A DNA stretch of 64,000 nucleotides from Meandrina meandrites (lineage: Eukaryota > Cnidaria > Anthozoa > Scleractinia > Meandrinidae). Positions 16,501 to 26,592 of the stretch are shown here, piece after piece. Each line of letters begins with the position of its first letter. The stretch's first letter is position 1. The stretch is taken from the NCBI GenBank assembly GCA_963693305.1, contig OY855905.1:42532395-42596394 (forward strand), given 5' to 3'. A program made the translations under genes and the position numbers. The notes below the pieces were generated by a model. The model saw only the letters and a program-made list of their open reading frames with translations, was not told the origin of the DNA and did no database searches.

Positions 16501-17621
16501 CCTTTATATTTTCTAACTACTGCCTCAAAATCTGCATAAATGATGTAGGGGGCTTTCATCTGTTTATGGTAGTTTTTAAAGTTAAGGTTGTTGTTTCCCT
16601 CTTCCGGCATTTCTATCCTTGTTGGTCTTCCATTCACTCCTTTGCAGTGTTTTTCATGTTCCACCAGTACGTGAGCTTTAGTGAAACGTGATAAGCATAT
16701 TATGCAGTAAAATGTTTTGTTGTTTATTGCCTTGTCAAATAGCAACGCGCATACCCTTTTTACCCAACAGTAGTGTTGTCTCTCTCCTGATTCGATTAGC
16801 ATTAGATTTATTCTTTTTACACTTTTTTCTTTTTCACTTATTCTGTGTACTATAACCGTTTCTTTTTCCCATCCAAAAACGTTTATCGCCAGGTTTTGGT
16901 TTTGTTTTTCTAGCTTGTCAATTTGCTTTAGTGGTGTTGGAAAATCTATTCCCTCGTAATTTATCCCGTCATTTTTGGGGTATTTGTTTGGTCTTTGGGG
17001 GTCCCTCCCATCTATTGGAGGAAATAGAGCAGCTCTTAGAGCCCACTTCAGGCATTCGTTGTCTTTGTTTTTCACGTTAATTATTGCTTTTTTGTTTGCA
17101 AGTTTTGCTGGAAGTGGTAGATAGCTTCCTCCGCGTAACGGTACGTATTTTGCCACGTTTATGTAGGCCAACTCTATGCTTTCTATATCCCATCCTGATC
17201 CCTGCGCTGACCAGTTTTCTATTTCCCCTCTTATTCTGTCCATGAATTCTTCGTATTTTTCTTCTATCTGTTCTATGTTTGTTGCTGTGAATACGTGTGG
17301 TTGGTCCTCTTTGAAATAGTGTGACATTTCTTGTAATTCTCCGTTTCTTTCTGTTTGAAAGTTAACTTTTAATCCAAAACTCACCTTTATATTTCCTAAG
17401 TTTCTTATTTCATTCTGTATCAAGTCTATGTATTTTTCTTTATTCTCGTCTCTAAACATAATAATGTCTTTGTTGTATGGGTTTGTTACGGATATATCCA
17501 TTATCCAAACATGTAGCCATTGTTGAAAATTTGTCTGACTTATTTTAAATCTATCTCGAATAATTTCACCTTCAGGTCCGAAAACTGTGTTCAAAATGTA
17601 TGAATTATACGCTGCTGCCAT
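13521..17621 (-). CDS. pPolB: protein-primed DNA polymerase B (Polinton pPolB)
   Basis: 1366 residues from the ATG at 17621 (MAAAYNSYILNTVFGPEG); the frame extends into the TIR without a better ATG. The N-terminal 300 residues include DNECLKWAL near 187 and RQHYCWV near 282, then a C2H2 finger (CIICLSRF, HEKHC). Exonuclease motifs are YADFE (Asp364), HNLRGYDAHHL (about 602-612) and YVKTD (Asp747). Before ExoII lies CYAC plus KDHCHLTGKFRGAAHSEC (about 551-584), a zinc/endonuclease VII-like module common in this family. Polymerase motifs are A YLDANNLYG (Asp843), B KLMNNSVFGKTMEN (about 1004) and C YTDTDS (Asp1106/1108). It replicates the linear element with a protein primer. All catalytic residues look intact. 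Confidence 0.95.
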   Translation of the reverse strand: MAAAYNSYILNTVFGPEGEIIRDRFKISQTNFQQWLHVWIMDISVTNPYNKDIIMFRDENKEKYIDLIQNEIRNLGNIKVSFGLKVNFQTERNGELQEMSHYFKEDQPHVFTATNIEQIEEKYEEFMDRIRGEIENWSAQGSGWDIESIELAYINVAKYVPLRGGSYLPLPAKLANKKAIINVKNKDNECLKWALRAALFPPIDGRDPQRPNKYPKNDGINYEGIDFPTPLKQIDKLEKQNQNLAINVFGWEKETVIVHRISEKEKSVKRINLMLIESGERQHYCWVKRVCALLFDKAINNKTFYCIICLSRFTKAHVLVEHEKHCKGVNGRPTRIEMPEEGNNNLNFKNYHKQMKAPYIIYADFEAVVRKYKGCERGPDYVNKNKSKCYTEKTEHHEACGYSFVIVRSDGQVTGPIVYRGENAVKSFLERLVKVKDKIRENFSKVKPLAMEKEDWYNFKNAESCHICEKKLVKENFLDSLPVYTTGYITKKEKYQGQYHKRCFYEQLNQQSELMELLCESATKEDDFEMIKLKKVGKDDKQKAEKQTNCYACKKPLLHKYYRDAVKDHCHLTGKFRGAAHSECNLKLKINPKTHQVPVVFHNLRGYDAHHLMQAMANLNKEVKCVANNMEKYITFSVDGLRFIDSLNFLLTSLDSLVEVTPKEAFKITKSISNCSELLYKKGIYPYEYVDSFEKFAETSLPSKEEFYSSLNDQHISEEEYTHAKEVWKTFDCKTLGDYHDLYVKTDVALLADVFENFRKLCLKQYGLDPAHYFTSPGLSWDALLKMTGVNLELLTDHDMHLFVERGIRGGISMVSKRYAKANNPLVSDYDESKPNSYIMYLDANNLYGWAMSKPLPKSGFKWKRVMPTEEEILNKKENDKKGWILEVDLEYPPELHKEHNSYPLAPEKKAVESEKMSDYQNKLIKDLKLKLPNSKKLLLTLEDKNDYVVHYENLKFYLKQGMKLKRVKRALEFDQECWMEPYIRMNTEFRKQAKNDFEKDFYKLMNNSVFGKTMENLRNRVDIRIVRSNERDKIRKLVASPLYARHVIFTNNLVGIDMHKSRLLLNKPVYTGMTILDKSKILMYDFFYNHLKKQYGEKCELLYTDTDSLLLEIKTEDVYKDTEKNKSFYDTSDYPKEHPLHSTVNKKVLGKMKDECAGIPISEYVGLRSKMYSVMTEGKSEQRIEKLKKEFPETEIKECSCKGKKVQAIMAKDADLVKEIMKKDAEFVKKTDHPKARVLQCCNMIKIDETNVRKAKGVKKNVIKKQIKHEQYKKVLFKNEQMWHGMKMLRSDGHEIYGIHVNKISLSPFDSKRWIADNGVNTRAYGYNNQIEEMESLFSNIEMDDIELTNTEMKEIEEALKSLGW

Positions 17622-17654
17622 CCCTATACATAGGCGGAAGAAATGTTTAATTAA

Positions 17655-17969
17655 AAAATAATTCTGACGCAATTTTTATATTATTTATTCAATGGCTGTT
17701 GTTGGCTGCCTGTTTGCCCTGTTTTTTATTTTCTTTTTTCTGGGGTGTTTGATTTGTTTTGTTACGCTTTTGTTGACTGCCCTTTTGATTCACTATTTAT
17801 GTGCCACACACATATAGTATACTGGTTCTAGCGGAAAAAAGGTAAAGAACACCCGAATTGCTTAACCCAAAAACGAAGCGACCTGTGGGAGCGGAGTTTT
17901 TGGGAATTAAGCAATTCTTCGGGTGTTCTTTACCTTTTTTGCGCTAGAACCAGTATACTATATGTGTGT
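17655..17969 (-). repeat. right terminal inverted repeat of Polinton
   Basis: Reverse complement of 1703-2018, with no internal differences found by eye. It contains a TATA-like stretch at about 17671-17688 facing the polymerase gene. Confidence 0.95.
17806..17969. repeat. terminal hairpin (palindrome inside right TIR)
   Basis: Mirror copy of the left-end hairpin: ACACACATATAG at 17806 pairs with the extreme right end at 17969. The bulges and loop are in the same orientation relative to the element end as at the left, so both ends carry the same isomer. Confidence 0.9.
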
Positions 17970-17974
17970 CTCTG
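17969..17974. repeat. right target-site duplication of the Polinton
   Basis: TCTCTG, identical to 1697-1702. Confidence 0.8.
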
Positions 17975-18958
17975 CAATATATCTAATATTGCAGCCATTT
18001 ACCAAAACATCAATGTGGAAGCGGCTAAAATCGTCGATGTAATGCCTGCGGCCCTTGATGTGCCTGCGTAATTCCCAGCACGGCTGTGAACCTCAGTAAT
18101 TATCTATTAAATCATGTTGAACTCTAAGCTCAGAATACAAATTCCTCTTACTGAGTGCCACATCTTTCTCTTAAGGTTGCTTCGGAGAATTGAGCGATAC
18201 ATCAGGGCGATATCTCCCAGTTGATGAATTAATTTATTTTCACTACCTGTCCGCTTGACAACGGCCGGGCAACAAAAATAGATTTTAATAATGTTTGTAC
18301 TTGGGAATATAAGGGTAAAAAATGCATGAATCATTCCCACAAGCAACGCGATGTAAATGAATAACAGTCCGATTAAATGTATATACTTTCATGTTGGAAA
18401 TGCTGTATTAATAATCCAACTTTTAACTACAAGAAAATGTAAATAAAGATGTTATGTCATTCTACAATGTTCTTTCCTTCTTTACCTAGTTGCATTCTTT
18501 TTGTCTTAAAATTTGATTTCATTTATTTAATATAAAAATATCTACAAATATATACGTTGGGGTCTTTAATTTTACACAAAAATCTACTTTTTACGCCCAT
18601 ATTCAGAACTGAATAATTTAGAAATTGAGTAAGTTCGACAGACCAAGGAGGTCACGTGACCTGCTCTTCGTACATTTTAATGCTTCACCGTAACTAACTT
18701 TTCGGCAAGTTTTAAACATGAATGTGGTTCAACCGCAATAAAGTTTTACACTGAATTGACAGTGACCTTATAATATTGTAGCTTCAAATGAATTACGCAT
18801 GTTATTTGTAGCTCGTTTTGTAACAATGTTTTCAGGGGAGAGGGGTGGGGGGGGGGGGGGGGGGAAGCCAGAAAAAATCAACTCCATCTTGCCTACGAAG
18901 GTCTCGCAAATTCTCATGGATGCCAGTTCCACGAAACGAACTTTCTTGACGTTCGCCA
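17975..18958. other. intergenic DNA with G homopolymer
   Basis: AT-rich flank without a recognisable gene. A run of 18 G at 18847-18864 lies about 95 bp beyond the 3' end of the first exonuclease-family gene. An AATAAA at about 18739 is a plus-strand match only, so it does not serve that gene. Confidence 0.5.
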
Positions 18959-21083
18959 CTACAGATCTGTCAGGGCGAGGAAAGCATTCATTGTATAATA
19001 TGCGTCATTGCCGCCATTATGAAGAATGTCTTCATCAAAGGGAATTTCCAAATCAATCAGCAACCGTTTGAGACTGTATGTCAACGGCCCGTCCGGCAGC
19101 AATTCCTTGGCAAGGATCTGCGTGTCGAACATGAGTTTTCCTGACACGGAGACTCCACAACTGGCCAGGAACTCTTCATCATGAGCCCCAGAATGAGTAA
19201 CTAAGAAATCTGCGTCGTTGATATCCTTTTGGATCTTTGCAGCAGCTTTCCTGAGAGACATGCGCCTGGAGGTACCAAACTTGAAGCGGTCTCTGTTGTC
19301 AGGAACATGATCTCCGTTCACATACTTAAGGTTCTCTTTGATGATGTAGTGAAACGTTTGCATATCCTCTTCCGGGTTGTCTAAAGTGGTCATGACGTAG
19401 CCGATCTCCAGGATAATACTGTGGTCATGCTCATAAACTTCCAGGTCAAATGAAAGAATAAGCGCGTGTGGTTTGCTTTTTAGGGTCCTGCGCAGTTTTT
19501 TCACACTCTTTCTTGCTTCCTCTTTTTTCCTAAAATGTTTGAATGATAAAGGCACATGATCTGAGTTTAACTAATTTTTGACATCTTCAGTTAATTTTTT
19601 CCCCATTTAATTACACTTGACCAAGTTTGGCTTGCTGGCAGGTTCTCCACCTATATGCAATAAAATCTTTGGCCCGCCAAAACAACAAAAATTGGCAGTG
19701 CAAAATACAATTACAAGTGGTGTCACGCTAAAAATCGACATTTCGCGTCATGGCATTCCCATCTATGGAATGGCGACATTGGTTTGTGGTGTAGTGTTAT
19801 TAAAATATAACCCAACGAAAGAGCAACTGTTCTTCTTGAAATTACTGTAAAAAGATTTTTGGGCTACTTAAATTACACGAAATTTGCGAGCGATAAACGG
19901 CTAAATTTTTTAGCTTAGTAGCACTTACGCGTGTGAAGCGCTTTCAAGTTTCGTTGTTAATTAAGCTAGCACAAAGATCTCCTCAAATCTATATTTCAAG
20001 AGGGCCCAGCACGAGACCACGAATTTAAGTTTGATTTTTCTACCAAAATCTCCATTTTATAAGCGAAATGACGATTTTTGAGCTCGCTACGCAACCACTT
20101 GGATTTTTTGTGGGTGATTTTGTAAGTCTTGTTGCATACACCGTCATCGTCGCCGTTCGCCTTAAGGAAAAATTTGATTCAACCGTAGTATAGTTCCAGG
20201 AGACCTATATTCTGGCCAAGTTTGAGAATTTTTTGATTTATGGTCTTGAAGCTTCCGGGCTTTCATTTCATGTAAATGCTGACGCTTCACGTGCACTGCA
20301 CAATAGTAATTTGCATTTGAATATCACAGCTTTTGTCAAAAGCCTTTTTCCGAGAAACGCACAACGACGTCATATGAGATTCCGAGAAAATTAAAGAACG
20401 TCACGGTGTGAAAAGTGTAACCGACAAGACGACTGAAAGAATAACATCGCTCAAGTGTCACGAAAGCCCAAAAGAAACAATAAAATTTATCTTCTGTTTT
20501 TATTATTTTAAAGAAAACTTGCTGGCTATCTTTAGTGTTATGAGACTTAACAGGACAACACGCCATTGCATAACCTCACTTACTTAGTTCAACAGTTTAA
20601 AAGAGGTAAGCTTCGACGCGACTATTTTTTTTTAATATTAATCATAATTTGGTAATGCATCGCCGATTTAAACAACGGGAAAAAGAACAGCAAAGCCCAC
20701 ATGTCTTACCTTCTTATAATTTCACTATTTTCATCTCTAAGAGTCTTGCAAAAATTCCTGAAGGACTGAAAATCCTGAAATGTTTTCTTGTTCTTTAGGA
20801 TGGTTGCGTCTCTGATCTGTGCGACGTCTGGTAAGTCCTCATCAATTTGTTCTTCAATCTCTTCCTTGATTTGACGATACTTGTCCGGTTTAACAAGAAG
20901 GTGAACTGTACCATCAAACATTTGCCCAACGACAAACTTACAATTTCTATGATTTCTATAAAAATATTGAAAGAAATTTTTGATCGAGCTGGCAGCGCGA
21001 GGGTTTTCCTCTTCGAAGCATCTGGACCATTTTACTCTCATGGACTCGTATTTATACAATATGTTTGAATCCATTGAACTCAT
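18959..21083 (-). CDS. DEDDh exonuclease-family protein, copy 1 (two exons)
   Basis: Exon 1 is 21083-20710 and exon 2 is 19529-18959, stop TAG. The donor reads AG|GTAAG and the acceptor CATTTTAG|G; the phase-2 intron is 1180 bp. The protein is 314 residues. Residues about 10-105 form an uncharacterised domain shared with copies 2 and 3 (YKYESMRVKWSRCFEEE, FVVGQMFDGTVHLLV). Residues about 145-310 form an RNase H-fold DEDDh exonuclease: Asp153/Glu155 (SFDLEVYE), Asp242 (HSGAHDEEFL), His295 and Asp300 (HNGGND). The D-x-E-x-x-E pattern recalls the fungal Gfd2/YDR514C-like and QIP-type exonuclease families, but I cannot assign an orthologue. A TATATAATC stretch lies about 80-90 bp upstream of the ATG. 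It is transcribed away from copy 2. Confidence 0.82.
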
Positions 21084-21789
21084 GTTGTACGGGGACCCCA
21101 GACAGCGAATCGAAACACTTCTTTGTGTACACAGTGAATTGCTTTTCGTGCCGTAGAACTTGTGATTATATATACCAGGAGGCAGGATGTTGCATCACTC
21201 AAATGATGTCAAATCTGACAGAAAGGGATTTATTTAAATTAAATACATCGATCACTTCACCTGAGCAAAACAGGAAGAACAATTCATGTTAATGCATGGT
21301 GTTCACGTGACCTGTTTTATCCAATAAAAGAGCGCGAGCAACCTGCGTGTTAGATCTCAGAAATGTAAAATGGCGTATCAGCAGCGTGCCAATTCGGATG
21401 CCAAACCAGTTTTTAAGCTCACTAAATGTTCCTTCTTTTATCAGTTTAAAAGTTTTAGGCAATTTCGTGTTCAGATAGCATGAGCTGCAGTCTTAATTTG
21501 GTCGGCAATACGCATTTGCAGATTATAGCTTTTTTCCCCAAGTTTTAAGAAAATGAAATTTGTACCTTCTTTGTCCCGTTTCGTATACTTTACGATAGCT
21601 GGCGTACGTCCAGTTTAACAATATTTATTTATAAAAAAACATTGACACTCGATGACCTCCTCGGGAAAAATTTGCTATTGGCTAATTGGCTGCAAAATTA
21701 AACATGTATTATTTATAAGGTGATCAAGGTTCTACCGGTTGTTAGTATTACCGCAGCAGTCCACGCTTGTCCTTTCAATCGCAAGCATA
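21084..21789. promoter_or_regulatory. shared head-to-head upstream region of copies 1 and 2
   Basis: About 700 bp between divergent start codons. For copy 1 a TATATAATC reads on the minus strand at about 21175-21165. For copy 2 TTTATAAGGTGATC lies at about 21713-21726, about 70 bp before the ATG. CACGTGACC and CCAATAAAAG occur near 21304-21328. No ORF of interest is present. Confidence 0.4.
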
Positions 21790-24700
21790 ATGGCAGAGGC
21801 AAGTGCTGCTGTTGCAGCTAAATCGGAGAATCTAGTAAATCGCGAGCATTTCCACAAGTATGAGTCCATACGGATCGAGTGGACGAAATATTTCGAAAAA
21901 AATTATTTCCACCAAACTCATACAGTCAAAGGTTTCTTCAAAACTTTTCATCGAACCCACAAAGGGTTTCAATTTGTTGTTGCAGAACTTTTCGATGGCA
22001 CGACTCACTCCCTGGTTCGCGCTGATGATTACCAGGCGATTAAAGAGGAACTTGAGCGAAGGACTGGAAAAACGTTACCAGAAGTTAGTAATGTCTCGGA
22101 CGTGAAGATTAAAGACGGAAGAAAGTCGTTCACAGACTTCGAATCTTACCGGGAGTTTTCCATGTCCCTTAAGGATGAGAACGACAAAATAAGACGAAGG
22201 TAAGTTGGGTCAAAATGTACCTGTCCACTCTCTGATACAGGATTGATATATTAATTTTCTTACTGATCACGACTTGTTGTGACATGATACTATAACAAGT
22301 GTAGTGTATCACTACAGCAAAGGCACGAATTATAAGGTTGAGTTCAGTATTTACCTTGGTTATGGAAAAACAATGTGTTTATTTAGTTTCTTACGAAAGG
22401 TGGTTCCTTATCGTTGTATTTCATTTCACATAACGTACAGTCTTTGCTCCTGAGGTTCATACAATTAGAGAAAGATACGTACGGTTGATTTTATGATCTG
22501 ATATTAAACTTCTCTTTCTCTCCCGAACCGGCTGACTGTAAAAAGCTAGACTCACCGAATAATACATTTTGTTCAAAGATTTTTTCTTCTTTTTATATAC
22601 TATAGTGTTAAACGTGACGTTTTTTTCGCTTTGCCGTCGTTCATGAAATGTTTGAATCTCAATAAACTAAATAGCCTTTTTCCTTTTTCCTTTTGCATTA
22701 TTGTTTTTGTTTTTCACGCTCGAACGCTTTTCTTAGAAACCGATGCCAGCAGTTATGCTTTTCCTAGAAAGAGCGAGCACTTATAACCTTAATTTATGCA
22801 ACTTCGTCACGCAACTGTCGCATACAGGACGTTAACTTTTTAAAATGTTGTTCATAAATACTCAGCAATAGTTCTAGATCGTTAAAAGGTAAATATATGA
22901 ACAGCTAGTTATTTCTTTAGCGAAATCGAATACTCTTGTATGTGTCAATGATGGAAAATCCCTGCTCCGCAGTCCTCAGAAACTCAGTGCCGGAAGTAAA
23001 TTCATCTTTTCCTAGAAACAGCATTATGAATAATCAGTCAGGGAACGGGTAAGATATTTTTTTTTTACACCAGCAAGGCGACTAGGGGGAATGTTTGGAA
23101 GTTTTGGGATAACTTGTCATATTTGGAGTATTGAAATTTGTTTACGCTACAGTGGAACCCTGATTTCTCGAATTTAATTTTCGTTTCCCTTGGATAGTAC
23201 GTACTTCAGGGGCGTAGCCTCAACCATATACGCACGGAAAGCTAAACAACCCTATAAATTTAAGACGGAATCCGCTAGGACTTCGAGTATTCATGGGACA
23301 AAATTATGTACCAAAATTATTTACACCTTATTGCATGCTTTTGCGTTACTGCTTCAAATATCTTATCAAAAGAAATCTTTTCTAACAACGCCAAACATCG
23401 ATTTCGAAGTTCCACTGAATTCCACTGAATCGCTTAAAAGACGTGAGATTTGGCCTATAGCTTGTGAACTTTAAAATTCGTTTTCTCAGGCTCTGATAAA
23501 AGAATTGTTGTACCAAAATTATTTACACCATATTGCAAATTTTTGTGTTACTGCTTCTAATATCTTATCAAAAGAAATCTATTCTAACAACACCAAGCAT
23601 CGAAAACAAGTTCGAAGTTGCACCGAATCCCACTGAATCGCTTAGAGTGATTTTACTTAACCTGTGAAATAGTAACTAAACTTTTAGATAGTATTTTATT
23701 GTTTTCTTTTGTTTAGTTTTGACTATAACGCACTTATTGTTACATGTTGTTTCACAGGTTAAGTAAAACCACTCTAAAGACGATTTTAGAAAATGGTTAC
23801 ACGTGAGAGATTTTACCTATAGCATGTAAACTATGAAATTCATTTTCTCAGACGAAATTGTTTTTGGTGTTATCACAGCTGGATAACTACTGAATCTTTA
23901 CCTTTTATTACGGGTAGAAAATAATGCAATAGGATTTTAACTATTCTGTGCTCGATTTCACTCGACTTCCTGATGGATTCCGTCTTAAACATTTATTGAC
24001 GAAAAGCGTCTTTTAAAATGAAATCAGCTGGTTTAACAGAGTTTTCTGATTACGTTGCTGAAATTTTATGATATCATTTATGAAAACAAAATGAAAGCTT
24101 TGCGAATATTAAAAACGCTATTTTTAAAAGTTCGATACAGAAGTTCAAAACCCTGTCATAGCTAAGACAACAATATATGTGCCCCCCTCCCCTGGGCACT
24201 CTGCTCACGGATCCTGTGTCACGTATCCTGTGTGGAAAGGTTTTCCTTCCTGGCAGTAGCCTGTTCCAGGAACGGCGAGCGAAAAATGAGGGGAGGGGTG
24301 TGGGGAGAAAGCAAGAAAGCGCCTTAGTCCCCTCGCCATTTTTCCGCTCGCCGTTCGTCACCCAATCCCGAATTCGCTGCTACCTTCCTCCCTGGCAGTT
24401 GCCAGGGATGAAAACCTTTCCACATTTATTAGGAAATCGTGAAAATGGCATTCCCGAGCACCTAAAAAATAAAATTTCCTCGTGGTGCATACCTCCAGAC
24501 CCCCCTATAATTCCTCTTCATTGTGTACTCCATCCGATTTCTTGAGCCGTTTTCGCTGAAGGTTCTAGAAATCGGGAGTATTTGGAATGAATTCGTCCGT
24601 TTACACCACACTTCACCTGATTAATTCGAAGACAGATGCGTGCAAATACATGAGCTATTGTTTTAATAATCACCCAGTTTATGATACTGTATTTTTGGTT

Positions 24701-25280
24701 TGTTTTTAGGAGAAAGGAGGACGCAAGGCAGCATGTTAATCTTCTCCGCAGCACGCTGCAAACCAAACCAAACGCTCGCGTAGTGACGTTTGATGTGGAA
24801 ACCTACGAACATGACAAAAGTCTAACCCTTGAAGTCGGCTACGTCATCACAAACTTAGACAAACCTGACGAGAATGACGCCTTCCACTACATTATCGAAG
24901 AGAACCAACATTACTCAAACAAAGATTACGTTCCTGACAACCGCGAGCGATTCAAGTTCGGTACATCACAGCGCATGTCTCTGAAAGAGACTGCTGAGAA
25001 GTTCACGAAGCACATCGCTGACGCAGATTTCTTGGTGACCCATGCAGGCCATAATGACCAAAAGTATTTGGAAGGGTGTGGAATCTCCTTGAAAGGCAAG
25101 CAGCAATTCGATACTCAGACGCTCGCCTTGGCCTTGCTGACTGGTGGACCTGTTATTTACAGTCTGAAACGATTGCTTACTGACCTGAAGATTGATTTTG
25201 ATGAAGATGTCCTCCACAACGCCGCCAACGATGCAGTTTATACCATGAAGGTGTTTCTTGCCCTCAGCAAAAAAATTTAG
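21790..25280 (+). CDS. DEDDh exonuclease-family protein, copy 2 (two exons)
   Basis: Exon 1 is 21790-22199 and exon 2 is 24710-25280. The donor reads AAG|GTAAGT and the acceptor TTTTTAG|G; the phase-2 intron is 2510 bp. The 326-residue protein starts MAEASAAVAAKSENLV. The N-terminal domain is about 22-120 (HKYESIRIEWTKYF, FQFVVAELFDGTTHSLV). The exonuclease domain is about 155-322, with Asp165 and Glu167 (TFDVETYE), Asp253 (HAGHNDQKYL), His306 and Asp311 (HNAAND). All five DEDDh positions are present, so 3'-5' exonuclease activity on RNA or DNA is likely but untested. The intron contains a nested transposon (23264-23984). Substrate and pathway are unknown. Confidence 0.85.
23264..23984. mobile_element. 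non-autonomous TTAA-flanked DNA transposon with a nested insert
   Basis: TTAA (23260-23263) then GACGGAATCC...; the right end reads ...GGATTCCGTC then TTAA (23985-23988). The ends are inverted for about 25 bp with mismatches. TTAA duplication is the hallmark of piggyBac-type integration. Inside, a block of about 150 bp (ACCAAAATTATTTACACC onward) occurs twice, at about 23309 and 23510. A related copy lies at about 60050-60992. No transposase is encoded. Confidence 0.7.
23645..23774. mobile_element. 130-bp TA-flanked MITE nested in the TTAA element
   Basis: GAGTGATTTTACTTAACC... and ...GGTTAAGTAAAACCACTC form about 26-bp inverted ends flanked by TA (23643-23644, 23775-23776). The uninterrupted sister repeat at about 23430 and the copy near 60230 show the empty site (GCTTAAAAGACG), which confirms insertion. 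TA duplication suggests Tc1/mariner-type mobilisation. Confidence 0.7.
24231..24425. repeat. 195-bp inverted-repeat element
   Basis: TGTGGAAAGGTTTTCCTTCC at the left pairs with its imperfect inverse ending at 24425. The inner parts (CCTGGCAGTAG, GGCGAGCGAAAAATG) also pair. This is a foldback or MITE-like structure without a clear target duplication. It shares AGCCTGTTCCAGG with the element at 31907. Confidence 0.5.
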
Positions 25281-26206
25281 ACGCTTTTCTTCTGTATTAT
25301 CCTGCCAAAGTTTTAGGTTGTTGTGGATAAAGCCTCGGAAGATCATAATAATAAATAAGAAATTAACTTACATTGCGCAGATATCATTATAACATTTTCA
25401 GTTGCGCATTACAATGTTTCAGAAATAGATCGTCTTCTCTCTAATAGACCGTCTTCTCTCTATTGCGCGACACCGCCGAGAGGTAGGTCATTGAAAATAC
25501 GCGTAAAACAGGCAACAAATTATCCTCTTTGAGGTCATTCCTCTGTTTTGCATTGCGAATCTTTACTGCGCACGATTTCTTGCGCCATTAGCGCGCGCAC
25601 ATAAACAAAATGGCGGCTTTTTTCTATGCAACTTAGTCAGCAAGAGAAATAAATCGTCGATTTCTCGTACCTATCAATTTTTTCATGTATTTTGGGTGTA
25701 ACGACCAAACTCTTTCTATAAAATGAATACAGATCAATTTCAAAGATTATCACCGAAAACGTGTACTTTGCCAGTATTCGCAATGGAATTATAAGGAATT
25801 ATGTGGTAAAGGTCTTTCCGCTCCTAAACGAATGTGGTGACCTCCCTTTTTACGACTGTTTTTGCGTATGCAAAACGGGAGTTACGGATTGAGTGGCGAT
25901 TTGAAGCCATCCTTCCTTCATTCCTTCAGTCGATCAGATGTAAACAAAAGGCCGTTGACAGATGGTTGGCAGACCTACATGTAATGCTACTCTCAGTTTG
26001 ACGTTGCGGTTTATTAAGACCGATGACAGACCATTGTACTTTAGGAGCTGATGGTTTTGTTTTGATGGGTATGTGATGATAATTTGAAAATCGATTGTGA
26101 ACATATTTTATTTTTGTTTTACCTTAAATCAGGTGTATGTTGTTTCTGGCCTATAGAAAAATCAACAGAATTTTCTTAAGTTTGCATGTGACGGTGAAAG
26201 CGAAAT

Positions 26207-26592
26207 TGAAAGCAAAGTTTGTGTAATCGCCAGCTGACAGAAGATTATCAGTGTCACGCGACAAAGGTCAACGCAGCCGATTTCAAAATAAATTTTATGC
26301 GACGCTTAATCTAGCAATCAAAGAATGCAAGATCAAACTTATCATGCTCATGGCACTATCAAAACACATTCTGGAAATTGAACGTCAATCGTACGCGCTG
26401 TACAGGGAAAAGAGTGTACACACGCTAGCACGAAAACACGCAAACTTGAATTTGTCTGCTTGGAGCTTGCTTCTTTTACAACCAATGCAAAACAAAATGA
26501 AAAACAACGTAAATCCGTATAGATCGTTACAAGTGATGCACGTTCGACTTCGACGATTTAATTCGTCATTTGTTAAATAGAAGCGACAAGAA
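26207..26592 (+). repeat. direct repeat, copy A (about 387 bp)
   Basis: Near-identical to 27107-27494 (a handful of substitutions and small indels). Both begin TTGAAAGC(A/G)AAGTTTGTG and end AAGCGACAAGAA. Short ORFs inside are not protein-like. It could be two insertions of one interspersed repeat or a segmental duplication; flanks outside the block do not match. Confidence 0.75.

Larger units (their letters stand above)
1703..17969. mobile_element. complete Polinton/Maverick (adintovirus-like) element
   Basis: A self-synthesising virus-like DNA transposon of about 16.3 kb. It is bounded by long inverted repeats and a 6-bp target duplication. It carries the diagnostic set: protein-primed PolB, DD35E integrase, A32-like packaging ATPase, double jelly-roll major capsid protein and a probable minor capsid protein, plus a battery of small proteins. 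The long ORFs are uninterrupted and the terminal repeats match at essentially every base, so insertion was recent or the element is still mobile or virus-producing (inference). An adenain-like cysteine protease, usual in this group, was not found. The element lies about 1 kb from the first exonuclease-family gene and does not interrupt a recognisable host gene. Confidence 0.96.
22200..24709 (+). other. intron of exonuclease copy 2
   Basis: GT...AG intron of 2510 bp, larger than in copies 1 and 3. It carries the 721-bp TTAA-flanked transposon and a 195-bp inverted-repeat element (24231-24425). No gene was found within it. Confidence 0.7.

Noticed and set aside
13812..16691. Numerous short plus-strand ORFs opposite PolB
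   Set aside because: Shadow frames of the polymerase gene, rich in Phe/Ser as expected for antisense of AT-rich coding sequence.
1703..17969. Flip-flop isomers of the terminal hairpins
   Set aside because: Both ends have bulges and loop in the same orientation relative to the terminus, so there is no evidence for inversion in this copy.
26251..26580. 109-codon ORF in the direct repeat
   Set aside because: The second repeat copy has frame-altering differences; no domain recognised.
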